Of a stretch of DNA of 64,000 nt, positions 34,936-50,916 are shown piece after piece. The DNA is from Apis mellifera (lineage: Eukaryota > Arthropoda > Insecta > Hymenoptera > Apidae). The DNA lies in assembly GCF_003254395.2 (NCBI RefSeq), contig NC_037648.1, forward strand, positions 2,149,868 to 2,213,867. Direction: 5' to 3'. The translations under genes and the position numbers were made by a program. Numbering within the stretch: position 1 is the stretch's first letter; the number at the start of each line of letters is the position of its first letter. The notes below the pieces were generated by a model that saw nothing but the letters and a program-made list of their open reading frames with translations, searched no databases and was not told where the DNA came from.

Positions 34936-36940
34936 TTTGAAAAAAGAAAAAAAAAATTTCTTTCTTTTTATTATATCCAATATATATTCCATATATTCAA
35001 TATATCCAACAACACACCTGTATCATTCTTATTCATTTTTCAATAACTTCATCATCAATCATTCCTTCACTTTGCTACTAAGAAAAAAAATTTCTTTCAA
35101 ACATCCTAACCTAAAAAGAGAAAAAGAAAATAACAAATTAGGAGGGACGCTGTATTAACCGAGATAACGAGAATTTCTTTGAGATTACAAGGGGACGTGC
35201 GCCACGAGAAGGAACCAGAATGGATGCTGAGTCGCGCCTTCCCCCTTTGAATCACTTTTCGGGAGCAAAAAAAGGCCGATCAATTTCAAATTGATGGCCC
35301 GGTTACGTTAATTAGTAAGTGGAGATCCGTAAACGAGAGAGAGAGAGAGAGAGAGTGGTGGGGAGGAGTTGGTCACGCGGCGGCACAACTTGCCGGTTTT
35401 ATATTCGAGGGAAGGGGAAGAGGAAGGATTGGAAGAGGTATAACAGGTGTAGTTACGATGCTTTGAAGTTTTTACCATCGAACAGAAAATCGAACGTTTC
35501 GAAGCGAGAAGCGTTCCGTGTTTTAAGGCATCACAACCGCCTCGTTTTACGACGTGTACCAGCGTGTGGGATTCATGATGTTCGATCGAGATTTGGAGGA
35601 TGGATATTAAAACTCGAGCGTGGCAAAGATAGGTTAGATTGGTTTTAGGTTAAGGTTAAGTTTGTTGATGTGTGTGTGTATATATATATATAGTAAGCTA
35701 GTTTGAGATTCGTGAGAAGAAAGGAATGTATTAAAATTCTAAAATTTTGATAGGTTATATTATTCCATGTTGGATTAGGTTATGACGGAATCGCAGAAGC
35801 TTGTATATTTGTGCTTGTATATATGAAATTTAGATGATATATATTATTTCATTTTTATAATTGTATTTATATACAAATTTGTATATATTTATTTTATTTT
35901 TAAAATGTTTAAATTATTGTATTTTTCTACAATGGTGTAATAAAAACATATTATTTTGTTAATTCTTGAAAGTTATTTTTGAAACTATTATCATAATGTT
36001 AATAAATAAACTTTAATCGATATTTTTTCCGATTATTTTTTTATTTAATTTGACTTTTAAAATTGATTTCACGAATATAAACGCAAATCAATATTTTTCT
36101 ACCATTTGCGGTCAAATAAATAGAAATTACAATAAATTCGAGAAATTCGCATTAAACGTTATTAACATTCTTTATGAATCATCAACCGATCAATCTCTAA
36201 TCGATCTATTTGCAAATTCCAATTAACCACCAGTCGATGGGGAATCTGGACGAGGATAGAGAAAAATCGATTCGGTCGAGCGCGGAATTCGCGCACGTCG
36301 ACGCGTAAAACGCATCATCGGTGGACCACCTTGAAGCGGCCTGCTGTATAAGGCGGTGACCACCGCGACTAATTAGACTATTAGCCGGCCGCTCGAGGCA
36401 ATGGCAGGCTCGAAAAAGGCGAAAGCTACGCGGGTCGTCGACGTGAGCGAATGCGGTCGCTAAGCGTGGACGGTTGCGGCACCACGAGGCGTGAATTACG
36501 GCGCGAATTTCTTGCGGCTGGGTAGCGATCCTTCGCGCACGCCCACGAGAATACGCGCATGCGCGCGTAAAGGATCGTTGGTTTTCAATTAGATGTTAGT
36601 CACGTGACAGTAGCCGCTCGTAGGTTAGTAAAAAGATGATCTTACCCACCGTTTCATTGCTTAACAAAATATTCTGAATGGAGAAAATTGGATACTAATA
36701 ATCTCAACTTCCTTTGCTTTATATAAAGATTTCATTAAATATTGTTGTTTTTAGAAATTTATTGAAATTTAAAAAAAGTTTTGAAAATTCGATCTCAATA
36801 TAATAAATCGGGAACGATATCTTAAATGGTAAATATTTCAAACCTAATAATTTAAAATTAACTCGTTCATTATATTTGATAAATCAAATCAGATCTAAAA
36901 GAAAGATTACTAGTTTACTATCTGTGTCGACTTTTGGAAT
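34936..36940. other. AT-rich DNA with a GC patch and microsatellites
   Basis: (GA)n at 35335-35355 precedes a GC-rich stretch to 35640. A (TG)n(TA)n run lies at 35669-35692. A second CpG-rich patch at 36230-36620 contains GTCACGTGAC at 36599-36608 and AATTAGACTATTAGCCGGCC near 36370. No supported gene. Confidence 0.4.
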
Positions 36941-37010
36941 TCCGATCCTATCCGATTAATGCCGATTACTACCGATCCGACCCGATCATTGCCGAGTTCA
37001 TCCGAATCAC
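36941..37010. repeat. 10-bp tandem array NCCGATNNNN, seven copies
   Basis: Seven consecutive decamers each carry CCGA at the same offset: TCCGATCCTA, TCCGATTAAT, GCCGATTACT, ACCGATCCGA, CCCGATCATT, GCCGAGTTCA, TCCGAATCAC. The core CCGAT is exact in the first five and decays in the last two; the spacer bases vary. Confidence 0.85.
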
Positions 37011-38457
37011 AAATCGCATTCCTAAGTAACGAAATAGCGTTTGACCAACATTTCGAACTAACTTCAACTTCGATATTTATTAATTTCGATTATCTACGTA
37101 TTTAAACGTAAATTAAGATCCTTGAATCAATCTAATTGCGAGTTTAAAGAAATGATAGTATAAGTAGACGAGAAGATTGATGGAACGTTAGAAAGATAAA
37201 TGGGGAAGCAGGTTGAAATAACTGGAGTCACATACGTCGATCGATCAAAGATACTGGACTGGTCTCCCTCCATTATCTCGATTATTACTGGTTAACGTGA
37301 GAACTTGTCATGCAAATAGCTTGTTGTACCAATAACCCGGATATCATATTTATACATATAAGAGTACTAATTTCATCGTCCAATTATAATATAATTTAAC
37401 ACATATTATTATTATCTACCGATTCATAAATTTTTCGACATTTTCTCGTGTCTTATATATTCGTTCGCTAGTTTAAACGTATCGTGTTATCGATCGAGAA
37501 AAAGATCGTAAAGAATTTCCAACGGGACAATGGGATTAATTGGTCTACAATTCGAGCAAAATTTCACGATTAACAACCCCCTTCTTTCATCCATAATCTT
37601 TGATCGTATTTCACGCTTTAATGACCGATATCGAAGCGTCGACGGTTTGTACAAACCACTTATGCTCGATATCACCTGGACACGTATTAAGTATCGCGAT
37701 GAGAAACGACGGAGGCTCAATCTGAACGAGCAGGTCCCCGTTTTCCAGGTGCACGATCGCCGCGACCGGTCCATAATTCGCGGGTCAGAGTGAATTATGG
37801 CGGTTGGCCAGCGTGTTGCGCCTAACAACCCACTTCTCATCGAGATCGCTATACTATCCATAATGCCCTGGCTCTCGTGCAGCTTCGTGTTATATCGGCC
37901 GGTAGCGAGCCAGGTTCGCTTTGCGCAGGCGCGTGTCCGCGCAACACGTGCTCCGAGCAGCGTTTCGAGACGAACGCGAACGGCTTAGAATCGAAGGAAA
38001 ACCGAGCATTGAAAAAATTTCAAATAGAAGAGAATTCGAGAGAATGAATTTTTTTGAATATAAGAAAAAACGAAAATTTGCATTAGATGTACATTTTGGG
38101 GATACGTAACAGATGCTCTAACTTTATAATCTTTTCATTTAATCAACAAACTCGACTTATCTAAAATTCCAAAAATTCACAAGTTATTTAAAAAAAAAAA
38201 AAGAAGAAAACCATTAATTCGTAACTCATTCCATAACGCACAACTCCGTGTTCCACCACTTGGCCTCATCCACCGGAACCGGAAGATGAATTGTATAAAT
38301 TCATGGAAATCCACTATGAAGCTAAAACGCGGTGTGTGACGAGTGAGTGATAAAGTGAAAAAGAAAAAAGAAAAAAAAGAGGGGGAAAAAAAGTTTGGCC
38401 GGAACGGGCGGTTAATTGATGTTGAAACTTGACGATGTTTACAGCGAATGAATCGTC

Positions 38458-38459
<2 letters not shown>
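37011..38459. other. Mixed non-coding DNA
   Basis: AT-rich to 37480, then moderately GC to about 37990. A 124-codon minus frame (37487-37861) and an 87-codon plus frame (37530-37793) overlap, and neither has domain or splice support. Purine runs at 38350-38395. Confidence 0.4.

Positions 38460-38501
<42 letters not shown>
38460..38501. repeat. (GA)n microsatellite
   Basis: About 20 uninterrupted GA units. Confidence 0.95.
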
Positions 38502-38505
<4 letters not shown>

Positions 38506-39790
38506 AATACGTCTGGCAATCCGTGTCTTCGTCACTTTTATGGATTCCGCGCGCTTGAGCTCACTTGAAACGGCGACACGCCGTGTATTTTATGACGTGT
38601 CTCTAACAGCGAGCACTGAATAAGCGTGAAAGGCCGCGAAAAATAAACCTCGTGGAAACACGAATTGTGGAATTGAAAAAATGAAAAAAAAGGAAAAAAA
38701 AGAAAGGAAAGAGTTGGCGTAAAATAAATGGTGTAACGCGGCGATGATAAAACGCCGTGGACGAGGATCGGGATCGCGCGGAACGCGCTTGAATTATGGT
38801 AACGCGGGTTGTTCGGGCTACATTAGCGGGGCAGAAGCGAGGATGAAAGAGGTGGGACATCTGGTTTTTGAAAATTTGAGAAATTTAGGGCCAGGCGCGA
38901 GTGGCGCGTGGATGGTTTTTTTTTATTTTAAAAGTGGAGGAAAAAAAGATTTAAAAGCGATTTTTAAGAGGATTGTTTGAGTTCAAGTATATATCTAATA
39001 ATTTAACTAATAATGATAACATATAAACAGGAAATAAATGAATTAAAAAGAATCATGATTTTAATTCAACCGTTTAATTATATAAGATAAAATAGTAATA
39101 ACAATATATTCTATTTTATCAAATGATTAAAAATCTTAAATAAAAAATATTGAAATAAAACACTACATGTTGTACTGTGCAAATTTCAAATGACACTATT
39201 AATTATAAAATTATTATATCCAAATCAAAATCCAATTATATCGATGATATTGAATTTAATTAAAATAATAAATATTACAATGAAACGTTAATAAATTTTT
39301 AATAAATTGATCATAAAATTATTACCCGAAATATTCGAAATCAAAATCCAATTACGTTCCGCGATAATCGACGATCAAAAGGAAAGGGAAATCTAATTTA
39401 TCGGCGGAGCAGAAACGTAGCTAATCCAAAAAACCGCTCCAAGCCGCGGATGTCCGCCGGGCCCCGGGCGCAGAAGCGAGCCTCGACGATAGCGATCTGG
39501 AAACGACATTCCCGAAACGGCTGCGGCCGAGAGGGAAGGAAACTATTGGAATCTGGTGGCGTGGCAAGAGGAGAATATTTACAGCTAAGAGGATCGAAAA
39601 ATCGCGACTCGAGTATAATGGCGCCGAGATCGGGCTTATCGCCCGATCGCGGAGCGGATTTTTGCGCGGAACACGTGTTAAAACACGAAAGTCCCGGGCG
39701 AAAGTCGTCTCGAGAGGACGATGGGGAGATGAGGGGGGGAGGCTTGGTGATTTTTGGCTCGGTGTAATGGCGCGTTCGATGGAGAGAGAA
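38502..39790. other. GC-rich patches flanking AT-rich DNA
   Basis: 38520-38940 and 39360-39790 are GC/CpG-rich; 38980-39350 is AT-rich. A 105-codon plus frame at 39450-39767 lies in the second patch without splice or domain support. Confidence 0.4.
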
Positions 39791-39819
39791 GGGGAGGGGG
39801 AGGGGGAGAAGTAATGGGG
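39791..39819 (+). other. G-quadruplex-prone run
   Basis: GGGGAGGGGGAGGGGG followed after nine bases by GGGG, giving four G-runs with loops of 1, 1 and 9 bases. Folding into a quadruplex is inference from the pattern. Confidence 0.5.
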
Positions 39820-41550
39820 AAACGGTGAAATTTTATTGCGTTGATTTGCTCGTTAGAAGAGAGACGTTTTCTTAAATCGATAACAGACGAATGATATCAT
39901 AAGATATCATAAGTTGTTTATAAATGAATTTGAGCGGATTAAAATCGTAACAATTTTAGAAACACGTTAAATAAAATTATATATAATCGGACAATTAATC
40001 GGTAATCTGAACGATCAGAAGATTTCAATAGCTGAGAAATAATCCGTGAATTTATTTATAGAAACATTTAAATTTCGAATTATTTTTTTTTTTTTTTGTA
40101 AATTAAATTCAAAATCAAATGAAAAATTACTTTGCGAAGCAATGATCTTTTATAAATCGTTCCACGCGACAAGAGTCGAATATATGAAAAGTAAGAAAGT
40201 TTCTAAGTCTTTTTTTTTCCTATGAATAGGAATATTGAGTTGCAAAGCTATCATTAAGATTAAGTTTGTTTACACGGCTACCCAGGACACGTATACTCTA
40301 CAGAGCAGAGGACATTAACTCGAGTGGAAAGAAGAAATAATTTCGAACAAAGTTTGCTTTAAGTTTGATTATTTATTAAAATGCTCGAATAACGTTTATT
40401 CGTAGATATTATAGTCGATCCGCTTCTCGGCTATTGTTTGCAATTGTTATTACGTTTTGAACAACAAATTATCGGGGCAACTTTATTCGTAACTTCAACT
40501 ATTAAATCTTTCCCATCACTGGTCTAACAAATTTTTCAGATCAACTTATGTAATATTCCTAACTTTAGTCAAGGCAATATTTTTATTCCTTTCAATCTTC
40601 GAATCGTATCTTCTTACAATTGTTTTCTTTCATTTTATAATTTTCATTGTTTTTTATCATTAAACTATCGCTGTTTAGGTGATATATATCTATTTCGACA
40701 ATTTATAGGATAGGACATATATTATCATCATAAATTACGAATACTCGTTCTTTGCTATAATTTTTTCGTACGGTTAACTTAAAACAAAAAAACTAATTTC
40801 CTTTCGTTCCTTTCAATTTTTGTTTCAAGTATACATAGCCTTATTCCTTTCTCTTTTCCCTTCTATTTTATTTTAACCTATATTACACGTTTTATCCTTT
40901 TCTATACATTTGCACATTGACATATACTAATCAAACGTTAATTTTTTTAGAATTTTTAACGAAATAACAATAAAAAAATACTCAAAACAATAGAGATAAC
41001 TCGTATTGCAACAACGAGCCACAACGCCGCTCTACGGAAAAAAAGAGAAAAAGGATCTAAAAACTAATAACTTCTCGACCGATAAACTCTCTCTCTCTCT
41101 CTCTCTCTCTCGCTCCTTCTTAAAAAACAAAGAACAAGAGAGACGCAGCAACGGTACAGCGGACAGAAACATGGAAGCTCGAATACCGACGACTAAGTAC
41201 GGACTCCGAAAACGCTATCGATGGGTCTGTCCCCTGTATATAAATATAATGGCGAAACGACGACGACGACGACGATGCGGTAGAAGCGGTCGAAGGAGGA
41301 GGAGGAGAGGCGCGAGGAGAGGAGAGGAGACGGGGATATCCGGTTGGTCACCGTCCGACGGTATATACGAGAACCGTCCGCAGTGTGGCGCGCGTTCAGG
41401 ACCACAATGCTATCTCTACGGTGGGATCAAATTGTCGGGGAAGGGAACGAGCATATTTCGCGTGACCCCGCGGTAAAAGCGCAGCCAGCGCGCGGCTCAA
41501 TTCCTCTGGAATACCTCGATATATTTGTCGCTGTTCCCGCGCCCGCTGTG
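39820..41550. other. AT-rich DNA, then a CpG-rich upstream region
   Basis: 39850-41080 is AT-rich. (CT)n at 41087-41111. From 41140 the DNA is GC-rich with a (CGA)n stretch at 41256-41274 and AGG-rich purine repeats that would encode an arginine run; I treat that frame as compositional. Confidence 0.4.
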
Positions 41551-41560
41551 TATATATAAG
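41551..41560 (+). promoter_or_regulatory. TATA-box-like element downstream of a GC-rich block
   Basis: TATATATAAG at 41551-41560 follows a CpG-rich stretch (GCGCAGCCAGCGCGCGGC near 41480) and precedes a CT-rich leader-like sequence with TTCACCC about 20-25 bases on. Spacing is compatible with a core promoter on +, but the downstream 115-codon frame begins upstream of the TATA on a non-ATG codon and has no other support. Confidence 0.22.
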
Positions 41561-44941
<3,381 letters not shown>

Positions 44942-44942
<1 letters not shown>

Positions 44943-47330
44943 TCTCTCCTTTCCTTCGAGGAAAATGAGAGTTCTTTCGAATCACGATGCACAGGATAGC
45001 TTGTTAATGGATAACGTTGAAATGAACGCGTGATTATTGGTGGGATAAATAATTCGAGAGAATTTTTTTCCGATCGAATTGGAAAGGATCGACCAGGATC
45101 CAAGATTGAGCTTTCTATCGGGAAAAACGATTGTTTCGGGGTTATATCGGGGGGAAAAAAATAAAGAAATATTCCATTGCTGTTCGTTCTTCGAAACTGA
45201 AATCCCACAGAATCCCAGTTTCGAAGGCAAATTTCCCGTGAACATTTACATTTTAATAACAATCCCAGCGTTCCCCCCTCCCCTTTCCCTCCCTCTGGGA
45301 TGCGGCCCCGACGGGATGTGGCGAGCCGAGGAGAGGTGGTGGCGCGACCAAAGTTTGATATTTCGCCGAAAAGTCCTCGCATTGTCTAAAAGTTGATGGC
45401 GTCACCCTAAGGAGGAAGATAACATCTGGTGCTCTGCCTCCGTCGAACAACTCCCCCCTCTCTCCTTCCTTCCATCGCCCAACCTCGAAGGAAACTCGTC
45501 TTCAATTATTCTTGCAACCCATCCTCTCCCTCCTCTTCCATCCCCCCGCGATTTCCACCCCATTTTACCCGTCTTTCTACCCGTCTGTCAGACCGAACCA
45601 ACGAATTTACGGAATTACTGCGAGTCGAGGAAAGGAATTCATTTGCATTCCGTGAAAAACATGTATATATACACGTTGATGCATTCGAGAAAGAAAGAAA
45701 GAAAAAGAAAAGAAAATTTGTGCAACGATCGATAAATAAATCATTCGTATCTTCCTACATCGAGTTTCTTCATCGAAATCAATAATAATATACTTATATA
45801 ATAATATAATAATAATATAATATGTAATTAATTTCTGTCAGTCTTCTTCAGTCTTCTTCAATTAACTTCTTTCAGTTTTAAACGATTATAAATTTATTAA
45901 TTTCGAACAATATTCAAGAGAAGATCGTAGAGGAGGGACTCTTTTAAAAGTGAAAAATTATTACAATTCGATTTTTCTTTTTTGAATTCATGTGATAAAA
46001 TTGTATACAGATGACGAAATAATCGATTGATAAAATAAATTAATTATCCATATATATATAATTTTATTAACACTGGTCGAATTTTATCTAATTCATTTAG
46101 ATAGCAAAACTTGGAGACAAGAGACGGATGATCTAATTAGACAGCCAATATCGAACAAGCTTGCCCCTCGAAAATCTTGAACCCTCCCCCTCCTCCTCCT
46201 TGGACACAGTTTTTCCAAAGGCGTGCCGTCGTTTAAAAGTGGCTGCTAATCCTATCAATCAAAATATATTAAAAGCGGGGTCGGGCACTGAGAGGGTGGA
46301 GGGAGAGGGAGGGGGTGTCCGTCCTCTCGAACTTCACCCTTTTAATAAACTGTCGCCCGAGGCGGCCGAGCCGAGGCGATTTAAAGAGTTTTCGCGGGAA
46401 AGAAGCAAGCTGCGACGACGAGCAAGTGGAGAGGAACGCTACCCTTTTGTGGTAACCGTTTAATTTCGACGGATGAGGATCTTTCTCCCTTTTTCGCAGG
46501 AATTCTCGAATCGTGTAACGTGCACGATTCAATAATCGTGACATTTTGTTTCGAATCGATTCTCTTTGAATCTCTTTTCAAAGTTGAATAGGATACGTTC
46601 AAATTTTATGAAAAATATTTATGAACGTGTAGAGTCGAATACGTTCCTTTTCTACGAAGTATATATATATATATAAGTCTATGAAATAATTATTTCAAAA
46701 TTATTATTCGAATCGCTCCCTTTACAAGAGCTCGACAAAGGTGAACATTTTTATCAACCGGCAGATTTACGGCCGAAAGAAACGTTTCGTTCATCCTGCG
46801 TTGATTCACGTTGATAATTAAAGGTAATTAGCAATTTTTTCTCACCTACATAGGCGGCGCGTATACAGAATGGAATGAAAATTTATTATTTAAGATTGTA
46901 AACTACTATTTCCGCTGTTATCTCTGATTAAAAATTAAAGAGATCGCCGCGGCGGCGCTGCGATAGGAAATCGTTGGTTGGTTTCTCGGTTGGAAAGATA
47001 GGGATCCGATTTACCGAGGGAGCCCACTCTTGTATTAAAAATCAGATTGAATCACGTTCGGCGCAAAATTTAATTTCTTCGAACGTTCAAGAGATGTAAA
47101 AACTGTCCCACTGCTTGCAAATAAGTTGAACGAGTGAACACAGATCCCCGAAAGATACGTCGCGAATAATATTAACATACGTATTATGTAAATGCACGCA
47201 TATCTTTCAATCTTACAATTAATAAAGATAATTTTTGTGAAGAAAATTTCGAATATAATCCTAAATAAAATACTTGATAAGGATCGCGAACCAATAACAA
47301 GAATCATAATTTCATCGATACTACTCCTCG

Positions 47331-47337
<7 letters not shown>
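44942..47337. other. Mixed non-coding DNA
   Basis: GC-rich patches at 45270-45640 and 46150-46500; (GAAA)n-like run at 45689-45715; AT-rich with AATAAT repeats at 45780-45830; (AT)n at 46661-46674. A TAG|GTGAGA donor-like site exists on the minus strand at 46841-46846, but the upstream DNA is AT-rich and not coding-like. Confidence 0.4.

Positions 47338-47385
<48 letters not shown>
47338..47385. repeat. (CT)n microsatellite
   Basis: About 24 CT units without interruption. Confidence 0.95.
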
Positions 47386-47388
<3 letters not shown>

Positions 47389-48859
47389 GTTCAAACAGCA
47401 GTCGGCACCGTTATCGTCGATAAAGCGCGATCACGAGTTGGAATCTGGATTAAGCGGCGTTCACACCGTCTCGCTAATTAACAAACATGAATCGACCGAG
47501 AATTTTTAACAGCAACGATTTACAAATTTCAATAAATTTCTAAATTATTAATAATTCGTTACACGCTCGAAATAAATTCTCTTTCAACTCCTTTACTCAA
47601 TATTCTCCTTCCAGGTTTCTACAACGTTATACCCCATACGAGAAGGGAAAGTAAACGGATCAAAAAATTAAAATTTTTAAAATTTCCTCCCAAAGATTAG
47701 AAAATCTTTGAAATCTCTTTTTACGTACGAAAATATGAGAAGGAGTGCAAGAAGAAGAAGAGAAAGTAATTAAAGGATATCAATGAATAAATCTTGAGAT
47801 AAATACTGCTCCTATAGAAAGAACATAATGAAAGTGTCACAACAACATAATATGTATCATGAAGAATAAATACAAAATAAATAAATAAAAAATACATAAA
47901 TAATATAATGAAACCTAATGATCATAAAACTGAAATATTTAATTTTAATTTTGCATCACGCTGCCGCAACTAAGAGAAGAAGGAGGAGAAGAAGGAGTCT
48001 TCTCGTCGTGCAAGAATCCACCAGAAATTCCCATTCCGCTGTGCAGCTGGTCTAACCGTTTTCCTTGGAAACGGGGGTTACGCTCTGCCACGCTACGTGC
48101 CTGTATGCGCTCCCGCGGCTTTCCACGGATTCGCGGATCAATTAAAAGGAACGCGGGCGCGTCTCGAAGTGACGGATCGACGGTTTTGCGCCACGAGGAA
48201 GAGGACGGTGGTTGGAAACCGTCCCAAGCGTGCACCACTTTTTTCCCTCCGCCTTCGAACACGCATCGAACACAACGAGGCTGCAAAAGGCCGCGCTCCT
48301 TCCACACAGGGAATTAATATAGCCCGTTTCTTGTCGCTTGTCGTCCCACCTGTTTCGTTCCAAGATCTTGGCAATTCTTACCGGCAATCGCGTGTAATTT
48401 CTTCCATCTTTTCGAACGTTTTGGAGATATTTTTCTTTTTTTTCTTCGTTTGGTTTTTCGTTATTATATACACAAGTTAGTTTGGATTGGATGTTTAGAA
48501 TGGGTTGTTTTAGAATTTATTATTGTTTAATTTAGTATAATTAGAATTTGATTAGGAAAAAGTAATCGAAATATTAATATAAAAATTTTTTTGCAAATTG
48601 CGTTAATGGGAAGAATTAAAAGGTATGTATGTTTTATTATATTTATAATTGAGCAAAAATTTTTAATAATTTTGAGAACAAAATTAATTTTATTGGTTTT
48701 ATTAAATTCAAAAATTAAAAATCGAAAATATTTTTAAAATTTTTATGAAAGGAATGAATCAATAATGAGAATAAAATTTAAAATGATCAAAAATCTATTT
48801 ATTATTCTTATTTTATTTATTCTGCTATATTGATTTTTGAATAAGTCAGAAATCTCTTC
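47386..48859. other. AT-rich DNA around a GC-rich block
   Basis: GC-rich 48000-48380 carries overlapping frames of 70-127 codons on both strands, none with splice or domain support. The rest is AT-rich. Confidence 0.4.
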
Positions 48860-50880
48860 CGTTTCAGCCAATAAGAAAGATTGTTGACAACAGAATTGAT
48901 AAAAATTAATAATAAGAGTCGAAAGTTTCTAATCTCCCTTAATTCAACTATGTATAAGAAAATCATTGAAAAATCGCCTTTAATCGAGCCACTTTTCTCC
49001 CTCGATAAGAAAACTTAGTGAGATGCAAAATATAAAAAATTATTAAAAATCGAAAAAGGAAATTTTCAAAATAAGAAGCAAACTTAGGAAACAAAATCTC
49101 TTAAATCACACTTCTGATGAATATGTGGAAAGCTGGTGAAGTTCAAAGTATCAAAATTACCAAAAGTACCAAAAATTATTAAAAATTAAAAAAGAAAATT
49201 TCAAAAATTCTTAATAATTTAATAAGAAACAAAGCCTTTTAGATAAGCTTCTAATAAGAGCTACCATACCTTTTTCTTAACTCAATAAGAATATATCAAC
49301 AAGAAAGCCAAAATAAACTTTAAAGTATCAAAAAATCTCCAAAAGAAATTCCCACAAAAGAAAACAAAAACCAACGAATCAAAGATAAGAAACAAAGTTT
49401 CTTCGATAGAAGAAACTTTCAATAAGAATCCAGCATCTCCTTAATTCTTCCTTAACTCAATAACAAAAGCCAGTGAACTTCAAATTACCAAAAAATTATC
49501 AAAAAAATCTCCAAAATTTCCACAAAAGAAAAAAAAAACGAATCAACGATATGAAACAAAATTCTTCTTGTATAGCCTTCTAATAGGAGTCACAATCTCT
49601 TTTTCTTAACTCAATAAGAAAGCCAGTGAACTTCAAAGTATCAAAAAATTATCAAAAAAATCCCCAAAATTCCCACAAAAGAAAAAAAAATATTAAGAAA
49701 CCAACAATAAGAAACAAAGTCTCTTGTATAAGCTTCTAATAGGAGCCACCATCCCTTTTTCTTAACTTAATAAAAATACATCAACAAGAAAGCCAATAAA
49801 CTTCAAAGTATCAAAAAATCTCAAAAATTCCCACAAAAAAAAATCAACGATATGAAACAAAGCCTCTTGTATAGACTTCTAATAAGAGCCACCATCCCCT
49901 TAACTCAATAAGAAAGCCAGTAAACTATAAAGTACTAAAAAATTATCAAAAAAATCTCCAAAATTCCCACAAAAAAAAAACGAACCAACAAGAACCAATA
50001 AAAAAACAAAGTCTCTTGGATAGATTTCTAATGGAAGCCACCATATCCCTTTTTCTTAACTCAATAAGAATACATCAATAAGAAAATCAATAAACTTCAA
50101 AGTATCAAAAAATCTCCAAAATTCCCACAAAAGAAAAAAAAAACCAACAAACCAACGATAAGAAACAAAGCCTCTTATATAAGCTTCTTGTAGGAGCTAT
50201 CAGCCCTTTTCCTTAACTCGATAAGAATATATCAACAAACTTCATAAAGTCAATAAACTTCAAAGCATCAAAGAAATTTCCAAAATTCCCACAAAAGAAA
50301 AAAAAAAGCAACGAACCAATAATAAGAAACAAAGCCTCTTGTATAAGCTTCCAATAGGAGCCACCATCCCTTCTTCAATAAGAATGCATCAACAAGAAAA
50401 CCAATAAACTACCAAAAAATTACCAAAAAAAAAAAAGCATCTCCAAAATCTCCCACAAAAGAAAAAAAAAGAAAAACGAACCAACGAACCAATGATAAGA
50501 AACAAAGCCTTTTGTATAAGCTTCTTGTAGGAGCTACCATCCCTTTTTCTTAACTCAATAAGAATATATCAACAAACTTCATAAATATATCAATATATCA
50601 ATAAACTTCAAAGTATCAAAGAAATTTCCAAAATTCCCACAAAAGAAAAAAAAAAACCAACGAACCAACGATAAGAAACAAAGCCTCTTGTACAAGCTTC
50701 CAATAGAAACCACCATCCCTTCTTCAATAAGAATGCATCAACAAGAAAACCAATAAACTACCAAAAAATTACCAAAAAAAAAAAAAAACATCTCCAAAAT
50801 CTCCCACAAAAGAAAAAAAAAGAAAAACGAACCAACGAACCCACGATAAGAAACAAAGCTTCTTGGATAACTTCTGACGG
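48860..50880. repeat. Tandem array, ~160-bp unit, about 12 copies, with dimeric higher-order end
   Basis: The block AAGAAACAAAGCCTCTTGTA recurs near 49223, 49387, 49552, 49709, 49853, 50003, 50161, 50325, 50500, 50673 and 50849, with older degenerate units back to about 48860. Spacings run 144-176. Each unit carries a landmark like CTTCTAATAGGAGCCACCAT, then CTTAACTCAATAAGAA, CTTCAAAGTATCAAA and an A-rich CCCACAAAAGAAAAAAA. The last four units alternate in two types, so 50161-50500 resembles 50500-50849 better than neighbours resemble each other. Confidence 0.93.
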
Positions 50881-50884
50881 AACT

Positions 50885-50916
50885 ACCACCACCACCACCA
50901 CCACCACCACCACCAT
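50885..50916. repeat. (CCA)n trinucleotide repeat
   Basis: About ten CCA/ACC units directly after the ~160-bp array. The flanking minus frame reads it as a glycine run and is not called. Confidence 0.9.
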
